Below are positions 1 through 6,700 of a stretch of 22,332 nucleotides of DNA, in pieces. The notes beneath the pieces are model-generated. The model made no database searches. It had not been told where the DNA came from and saw only the letters and a list, made by a program, of their open reading frames with translations. The DNA lies in the NCBI RefSeq assembly GCF_937958975.1, contig NZ_CALGRE010000013.1, positions 1-22,332 on the forward strand, read 5' to 3'. The translations under genes and the position numbers were made by a program. The stretch's first letter is position 1; every line of letters starts with the position of its first letter. The DNA is from an uncultured Eubacterium sp. (lineage in GTDB: Bacteria > Bacillota > Clostridia > Lachnospirales > Lachnospiraceae).

Positions 1-438
1 CCGGCAACCCTGAGAGTGGTGAATCTTATGGTGCAGACAACCTGTTGAAGAGTCGTCAGGGTGTATATGTACGCAAGTGTATATCCTCTCATGATTATCT
101 TCTCCATTTAACTCACCTTCAATTTTATTGCTAACCAAAACATTATTATTAAAACTTGTATTAGACTTATCTTCATACGCTTGTGTTATATCTTCTATCT
201 GTTTGTTTATCGTCGATATAAATGTAGTTTCTGGTAAACTAGTAGCCAAATCAGAATGAATAATATTATCTTCCTTTTCCACCTTCGAATGTGCATATTT
301 ATTCCACACTTTTACCACTTCATCTTGGTAAATAGCAGTGATACCAACCGAAATGAGTATAAATAGCATACCAGCCCCAATGCCAATTTTTTTAAAAACA
401 GGTTGTTCCCTAATATATTCCTTAATCTTGTTTTTCAT
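1..438 (-). CDS. N-terminal part of a single-pass membrane protein, runs off left edge
   Basis: This frame opens at an ATG (positions 436-438) preceded by an AGAGGGA ribosome binding site and stays open for 146 codons to the window edge. The N-terminus is basic (MKNKIKEYIREQ), followed by one hydrophobic segment at about residues 19-36 (GIGAGMLFILISVGITAIY). A polar, charged stretch follows that would lie outside the membrane, so a type II or signal-anchor protein is likely. I recognise no family. The last ~30 residues (from about residue 117) are rich in Cys and His and fall in DNA that is much more GC-rich than the rest, so the native C-terminus may have been replaced by something inserted at about position 90. 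A second frame opens at 107 with its own AAGGTGAG site. The promoter is not clear; the upstream 440-600 is simply very AT-rich. Confidence 0.6.
   Translation of the reverse strand, partial: MKNKIKEYIREQPVFKKIGIGAGMLFILISVGITAIYQDEVVKVWNKYAHSKVEKEDNIIHSDLATSLPETTFISTINKQIEDITQAYEDKSNTSFNNNVLVSNKIEGELNGEDNHERIYTCVHIHPDDSSTGCLHHKIHHSQGCR
7..62. other. GC-rich inverted repeat at the left edge
   Basis: ACCCTGA (7-13) and TCAGGGT (56-62) are perfect 7-bp inverted arms. By direct count the first 60 bases contain 32 G/C, whereas 121-180 contain 14. The sharp composition change and the foldback suggest the end of a mobile element or a structured RNA. The element itself lies outside the window and cannot be named. 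Confidence 0.4.
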
Positions 439-620
439 AATAACAATCCCTCTTTCTATTTGTATTATTTTGTTAAATTATACATATTATGCTAGAATTT
501 TATCACACAATCTAATTGTTATCCATAATAATCTATAAAATATAAATTTGTAATTTAAACAATTTACGAATAAATATATTACCCTTAAACATACTCATTA
601 TAAGTCCATTTTCCTAAAAA

Positions 621-666
621 GAGGATAATTTATGTCTGCTCTGCATCCGAAACATAAATTATCCTC
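621..666 (-). terminator. Rho-independent terminator after the GH16 gene
   Basis: A perfect 15-bp inverted repeat (GAGGATAATTTATGT at 621-635, its complement at 652-666) has a 16-nt loop. Read on the minus strand it is followed by TTTTT (616-620). It lies 27 bp past the stop codon of the beta-glucanase gene. Confidence 0.85.
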
Positions 667-692
667 CAATAAAATCATTTCTTAATTTTTAA

Positions 693-2636
693 CTAATTTA
701 CCATTACAAATTTCCACTGCTGGTTTGCCTGTGCTTTATAATCCCACTGCTGTACATTTCCACCAGCTGATTTTGACCATCCGCCAACTTCCAAACTCTT
801 ATTACTATTCTTATTAATAAGGAATGAATATCCATCATTTACATATGTAACATACCATCTCTTATTTGTGCCATAATCATTATTGTAAATAATTGCATTC
901 GCACCATTAGATTTTGAGTATGAATCAACAACTACCGGCTTACTATTTAATACACTTATAATGTAATATGTAGAATCTTCTTTATTAAATATTACTTTCC
1001 ACTTCTGTGCATTTGTGCCATTGTCTGTCCACTGTTGAACATTTGCACCAGCTGCTGTGCTTCCGTTTGAAACGTCAAGACAAAGACCGCTGTGACGGTT
1101 TACAATCTTGTAGATAGCTCTTTCAACCTTGATAGAAGAAACTTTATCATTCCAATCATTTCCGACATATGACATATCGGCTGTAACAACTTTTTTAGAG
1201 CCCTTATAATTGTCATCTGCATATAATGTTACTTTATAACCCCAAGGACATTTAATAGATGACAAGTCATCATTCTTAAACCCTTTTTTCTGTAATGATG
1301 CAAGTGTATAATTACCAATTCCTAAGGATGCCGACCTTCCACCATAATTTGCATCCTGATAAATATAAATATCTCCTGAAGTAGTATTCACAGACGAACT
1401 GCTCGAGCCACTCGAACTGCTGCCGGATGAACTACCAGAACTGCTTGAACTTCCTGACTTATGAGTATATGTATAGGAAGATGTATCTTTTGTATATCCA
1501 CTGGTATCACAGTGTGTAAACCAATACTTTACGGTACTTCCATTACTTAATCCATTAATTGTATAAGTAGCTTTTGTTCCAGACTGATTCATTCTGACAT
1601 TTTGCTGTGCTCCACCATTGACAGTGTAATGAATATCAACCCATTTAGAATTATTTACATATGCCTGCGCTGTACTTGCTCCTGTATATTTCAATCCCAT
1701 TCCGCTTGCAGGTGTAGATGTATTTGAACTGCTGCTTGATGAACTACTGCCTGACGAACTGCTTCCACTTGATGATGAACCGCTGTCAACATTGCTTGAT
1801 GATGAACTTGTATAAGAAGGACTCTCCTGATATACACGAACATAATCAACCTTCATTTCCTGTGGAAATGCGCCGTCATTAATTGAAAATCCCGGCCAAT
1901 TACCACCTACTGCCACATTCAATAATAAATAGAATGGTCTATGCATTTCCTCTGTACCACCTGCATTATTTCCAATATACATCTCATAGATTTTATTTCC
2001 ATCTACAAACATTTTTATATACTGTTTGTCCCACTGTACTGCATATTTATGGTACTGTGTAATATCAAAATATCCTGAAGACAATCCATAATTTGCATGA
2101 CCATTATTATCCCAATGACATGTACCATATGTTTTATTTTCAGCATTGATGGCTTCCATAATATCGATTTCACCACATTTTGGCCAACCTACACTGCCAA
2201 TATTAGCTCCAAGCATCCAAAACGCCGGCCAGATACCCTGACTTGACGGTAAAGCAATTCTAGCTTCTACATATCCATAAGTAAATGTAAATTTGCCATT
2301 TGTATTCAGACGAGCTGATGTATAATTTTTTCCACCGTAAGATTCTTTTTTTGCTCTGATATGTAATGCCCCTCCTGAAACGTAAGCATTATCTTTTCTA
2401 TTTGTGTAATACTGAAGTTCGTTATTTCCCCAGCCGCCACCGCCTGTCTCATAATTCCATTTTGATGTATTAAGTGATGTCCCATTAAATTCATCACTCC
2501 ATACAAGCTTGGATGATGTTGTTGCAGCTGCATTAACTTTGGTTTCACTCTTCGTAAATGTCATTCCCACTGATGAGGCTATCAATGCCATCGATAAAAC
2601 TGTCGCAATCGCTTTGTTTAAAATCCTTTTCCTCAT
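693..2636 (-). CDS. Secreted GH16 endo-beta-1,3(4)-glucanase with CBM56-like, beta/gamma-crystallin and ricin-type modules
   Basis: Residues 1-36 are a signal peptide (basic start, hydrophobic core, VNAAA cleavage region). Residues 43-270 are a GH16 domain with the laminarinase/lichenase active-site motif GEIDIME at 155-161; by family knowledge E156 is the nucleophile and E161 the acid/base. The extra residue between D158 and E161 is typical of the laminarinase-type branch. A Ser/Gly linker (274-308) leads to a ~80-residue beta-sandwich (313-392, with VDIHYTVNGGAQQNVRM) that resembles the beta-1,3-glucan-binding CBM56. A second Ser linker is followed by a beta/gamma-crystallin domain (421-506) with the paired Ca-binding motifs NDDLSS (455-460) and NDKVSS (496-501). 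Residues 507-647 are a ricin-type CBM13 lectin. The protein should be exported and cut mixed-linkage or beta-1,3 glucan. The start has a GAGAGG site 8 nt upstream. No cell-wall anchor is visible. Domain order is clear; the CBM56 assignment is tentative. Confidence 0.93.
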   Translation of the reverse strand: MRKRILNKAIATVLSMALIASSVGMTFTKSETKVNAAATTSSKLVWSDEFNGTSLNTSKWNYETGGGGWGNNELQYYTNRKDNAYVSGGALHIRAKKESYGGKNYTSARLNTNGKFTFTYGYVEARIALPSSQGIWPAFWMLGANIGSVGWPKCGEIDIMEAINAENKTYGTCHWDNNGHANYGLSSGYFDITQYHKYAVQWDKQYIKMFVDGNKIYEMYIGNNAGGTEEMHRPFYLLLNVAVGGNWPGFSINDGAFPQEMKVDYVRVYQESPSYTSSSSSNVDSGSSSSGSSSSGSSSSSSSSNTSTPASGMGLKYTGASTAQAYVNNSKWVDIHYTVNGGAQQNVRMNQSGTKATYTINGLSNGSTVKYWFTHCDTSGYTKDTSSYTYTHKSGSSSSSGSSSGSSSSGSSSSSVNTTSGDIYIYQDANYGGRSASLGIGNYTLASLQKKGFKNDDLSSIKCPWGYKVTLYADDNYKGSKKVVTADMSYVGNDWNDKVSSIKVERAIYKIVNRHSGLCLDVSNGSTAAGANVQQWTDNGTNAQKWKVIFNKEDSTYYIISVLNSKPVVVDSYSKSNGANAIIYNNDYGTNKRWYVTYVNDGYSFLINKNSNKSLEVGGWSKSAGGNVQQWDYKAQANQQWKFVMVN

Positions 2637-2955
2637 AAGAAAACCTCTCTTCCATATTATATACTATAAATTTAGAACAATTTTTAGTCTACATCAAGCA
2701 TCATTTTTATATAAAAGTATTCTTTTTTCAGAAAAACGTTTTTTGTTTTTTTAATATAATTTTAATATTTTCTTATGACTATTATCATTCCCTTTTCAAA
2801 AACAGCTTATTTATGGTTATTTTCCGCATTTTTTTATTTATTTTATATCATATTATTTTTATAAAATCTCTATATCCCCTTTTTTACAAGTCTCTCACAT
2901 TACAAAGCATGATTTTAACATTTTTCGCATGGTTTTTACACTTTTACTGTTCTTC
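2637..2955 (-). promoter_or_regulatory. AT-rich leader of the GH16 gene with a CG-centred palindrome
   Basis: This 319-bp gap carries no credible gene. It should hold the promoter of the GH16 gene and the 3' end of the transcript of the upstream DUF4375 gene, but no terminator hairpin is visible. The only distinct motif is the 12-bp palindrome AAAAACGTTTTT at 2732-2743, about 100 bp upstream of the GH16 start. CG-centred palindromes of this kind are typical of LacI/CcpA-family operators, but the flanks do not match a full cre consensus. A related AAAAACGTT lies upstream of the GH43 gene. Confidence 0.3.
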
Positions 2956-3672
2956 TTATTTTTTCATAAATTGTCCTATATTCTCTCTGACATACTTTGC
3001 CAAAAAACTGTCTAACGGTTCCTTCATACATAATTGTTCAAATCGTTCATCAAACTTATCATACTCATATCTTTCATACTGACTTTCCAATGCTTTTTCG
3101 TCATCAATTTCAAATGATGATAAATCAGACAAATCAATTAAATTTTCCTTTATAAAATTCTCATATAATTTTCTATAGTTTTCTGCCCCTATAATATTCA
3201 GGTTTTTACTTACAAATGGAGCTAAAATCCTGCTAGAATTACTAAAAAACTGAAATAATCCACCATTCTCCACTTCATTTTTAAAATATTTAACAATATA
3301 AAATACCTTCTTTTCTTTATTTAACAAATCTAAATTTTCAGCTATTGTTTCATAGTCTTTTTCTTTTTGAATGCGAATGTCCATTGCCAAAACCAAATCC
3401 TCATCATCCAGTTCTATTAACTCCTCCGGCGTCATATTCAAACTCTTCTCTTCTATCTTTTCATACTCTTTAATCATCTGATAAAATGGACTTAGACGAT
3501 TCTTTGACCAAAATACTAAAACTGTAAATGCAATAAACACCACAAGGGTTAAGCCACCATAAAATATGTCACCTCTCATAAAACTGACAAATGCCGCAAT
3601 TATAGATAATAGTATTAAAACTAACATAAATACCATGGCTGATATAAATTGTCTCTTTATTTTTCTAAACAT
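2956..3672 (-). CDS. DUF4375 (DMP19-like) protein with two N-terminal membrane helices
   Basis: Residues 8-31 and 35-56 form two hydrophobic segments separated by a short loop (FMRGD), so the protein is anchored by a helical hairpin. The soluble part from about residue 60 begins with a charged helical stretch. From about residue 105 it carries the DMP19/DUF4375 pattern, with the diagnostic core EVENGGLFQFFSN (133-145) followed by an acidic helix-rich tail. DMP19 of Neisseria is a DNA-mimic protein, but most family members have no known role and a membrane-tethered form is unlikely to share that function. The start has a clear AAGGAG site. The gene sits downstream of the GH115 terminator and upstream of GH16, all on the same strand, so read-through could link it to the hydrolases, but nothing shows that it acts on carbohydrate. 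Confidence 0.75.
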   Translation of the reverse strand: MFRKIKRQFISAMVFMLVLILLSIIAAFVSFMRGDIFYGGLTLVVFIAFTVLVFWSKNRLSPFYQMIKEYEKIEEKSLNMTPEELIELDDEDLVLAMDIRIQKEKDYETIAENLDLLNKEKKVFYIVKYFKNEVENGGLFQFFSNSSRILAPFVSKNLNIIGAENYRKLYENFIKENLIDLSDLSSFEIDDEKALESQYERYEYDKFDERFEQLCMKEPLDSFLAKYVRENIGQFMKK

Positions 3673-3693
3673 TCTTATCTCCTTATGTATAAA

Positions 3694-3720
3694 AGGAGCT
3701 GCACTTACATGGCAGCTCCT
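3694..3720 (-). terminator. Terminator after the GH43-GH115 operon
   Basis: A perfect 9-bp stem (AGGAGCTGC 3694-3702, GCAGCTCCT 3712-3720) with a 9-nt loop is followed on the minus strand by TTTTAT. It begins 10 bp past the GH115 stop codon and ends 22 bp before the DUF4375 start, so it separates the two genes. Confidence 0.75.
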
Positions 3721-3730
3721 CCCTTATTGC

Positions 3731-6700
3731 TTACTTTATTCCTGCAACCGCATGATTCCAGTTAAACTCTATTTCTTTGTACTGACTATCCACCACGGAA
3801 AGAATATCCGTGTACAAATAATCATGCCTTGCTTTTGTAGTCATCATACCATTTCGATACAATCTGTCAGCAATTCCATATATCGTATATTCATATGTAT
3901 CCGAATACACATATTCACCATCACTTAACTTCGCATATGCGCGGATTCTCCAGCCTGCATTATATTCATCCGGATTCTTTGTAGCAAATTTCATTGTCAT
4001 CGCATAACTTGTAGTATTATCTGATTGAGAATATGGTGTATCTAATTTTCCAACCGATGTACTCTCAAAGCTTTGAACATATTGATTCTCACTTCCCACA
4101 TATAATTCAGACTCTGATACATATTGAGAGAGCGAGTATACAATTCCGGAATTGATAACATCTTTTCCATTAATTTTACTACCCACAGAGTAAACCGTTC
4201 TCATTCCCTTAGATACTGTATTAATCTGATACCCATTTATTGCTATTCCGTCGCTGCCGGTAATAGTTGATGTATCATCCTCATCTACAACACTTACTTT
4301 AAAATTATCAAAGTCTAACTTTCCATTAGGGAAACCGTCAATACCAAAAACATGACCAAATAAAGCAACACTACCTGTCGTTCGGAATGGATAATTTTCT
4401 GCAATGACCTTATTATTCATATAAACTGTATAAACCTGGTCTTCCATATCCACTACAACTTTATAATTGTTCCATGTATCATATGTAAAATCAGCCGCTT
4501 TCACAGAACTTGAAGCCGATTTTTTCAGTATAACTTTGTGTTCCTGATTCGTATTATCAAAAGCTATTGTTGTAGCACCTGCATCTAACTGATTCTTTGC
4601 AATAAATGCATTTGCATATCTAAGTTCCTCGTTGAAACGTGCAGAAAACTCAACAATTATTTTTTCATCACATTTTGCGATTACATCACCAACATAAGGT
4701 AAAAACATATTCACATGTCCGCTGGCAGAATCAGTGGATAGCCTCAGGAATTTGTTTCCGTTTTCCTCCACAATTGATGCTGCACCACCATTGTCAATAC
4801 GGGTTACATCAATACCATATGGCAATAATGCCCCTGTTGTATCATTTTCAAAATCCCTGTAAGCATTGTACGTTGTTTTTCCTGCCGTAAGCTTAAGTGA
4901 ATTATCTAACACTTTATGTGCGTCGTCAATAGCTTTCAACGCTGTCTCTGCCTGTTTCTCTGTCACAGTACCGGAAGATGCCAGCGTTTCTGCCGCAGCG
5001 ATTTCACTTACTAATTTGTTATAAGCATCTTTGCTATAGCATCCAACTGTATCTCCCAATGGATACGAATACTTTTGAATTGTATTCTTTCTCGCACTTA
5101 CTTTATCTGTAAGCTCCGAAGATATTGTTCCCTTGTTTGCTGATTCAACTTTTGTACTAAAATCATCAAAATCTACTCTGCCATTAGCAAAACCACTAAT
5201 ACCAAAGAGCTGTCCTGTTAATTTTGTTCCGGTTGAATCTCTAAATGTATAATCTGTTGCAACTAAAACATCATCAATATAAACAGAGTATGTTTTTCCG
5301 TTACAATTTCCTACCATCTTGAAAGAATACCATTGTCCGGAATTGAAATTCTGCACTTTAATCTTACTGCTGCCATTCTGCACTCTGATTTCTTTGACCT
5401 GATTTGCATTTTCAAATGCCGCAACCATTGCATATTTGTCAGTATCATTTCGAATCATCGCTGCATTTGCATATTGGAATGTCCCGGTGAATCGTGCCTT
5501 AAATTCAATAATAGCTCTCTCATCTGCATTCGGACTCACATCTCCTGTAAATGGAAGGAAAATATTTGCTTTTCCGGCAGTCGTTCCGGTTGTAACACGA
5601 AGATATTTATTTCCATTTTCCTGCTGAATCGTTGCTTCTGCTCCATTTGACAATTCTTCTGCATCGAATCCAAACGGATATTTTCCTATTTCATCATCTT
5701 CAAAATTCCGGTATGCATTATAAGTTTCTGTATATTTTGTCAATACCTGAGAATCCTTTAATGCCTGCTTTGCTGTGTCAATTGCAGTAATTGCTTTATT
5801 TGCTGTTGCCTCTGTCACATTGCCGCCCTGTGCTAATTTTTTTGCATCTTCAATTGCCTGTATATATGTATGGTAAGCTGTTTTACTATAACATCCAAAA
5901 GATGTTCCAAGCGGATAAGATACATTGTCCGCTTCCGCCGCTTTTGTCGCAACTGTCTGCTGTAATGATACCTTTGCTGCTGTACCTTCACGAGAAGATA
6001 CTTTCCAGTTATCATCTGTCGGCGTTTCCGTTCCTGTTGTCAGATAAATTTTATCCACATGCAGTCCATCTTCACGCTCCCATAAAACAAATGAATGTTG
6101 TCCTGTACTAGAAACATTTACGGCAGCTACCTTTTGCCAATACCATTTTTCATCTTTACTGTCACTGTGAAATCCACCGCCACCGGTAAACTCTCCACTA
6201 ACCAGTTTATTATCAATACCACCACGAATAGAATCGGACGCATTATCTACATAACGCCAGCGAAGCCATACATTGTAAGTACCCGCAGTATTAAACTTAA
6301 TTCTATATCCCAATTCCGGACTGTAATTAACAAACTGTGAATCAGACCATCCTGAACCTTTATCCGGCAGTCTCATTGCAAGTCCGGTATCAGATTGTGT
6401 AAGTCTCCACTCATTTTCTACTCTTCCACTAACTTCACTTGCCTTTGCTTTTTTAGAAATCGTATATGCATACATATCTGATGTGAGCTGCTCCTTAGAA
6501 TCCAGAACATTTTCCATCGCATATTCTGCTTCGATAGAAACTTTTCCGCCACTCTCTAAAAATGCACCACTTCCCCATGTAGACATGATATCTTTTTCGT
6601 CCAACTTGGCAGATGTTCTTGGCATTGAACTTACACTATCTGTAAACGTTGTATTGTACTTACTGTGATAACTCTCGTCCGGACCTAATGCACTTTCCGT

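Noticed and set aside
338..538. Plus-strand 66-residue frame
   Set aside because: It overlaps the start of the minus-strand membrane-protein gene, has no ribosome site and has a random low-complexity, Ile-rich composition of AT-rich DNA.
2306..2548. Minus-strand 80-residue frame inside the GH16 gene
   Set aside because: It is an alternative frame of the GH16 catalytic domain, which is unmistakable in the main frame.
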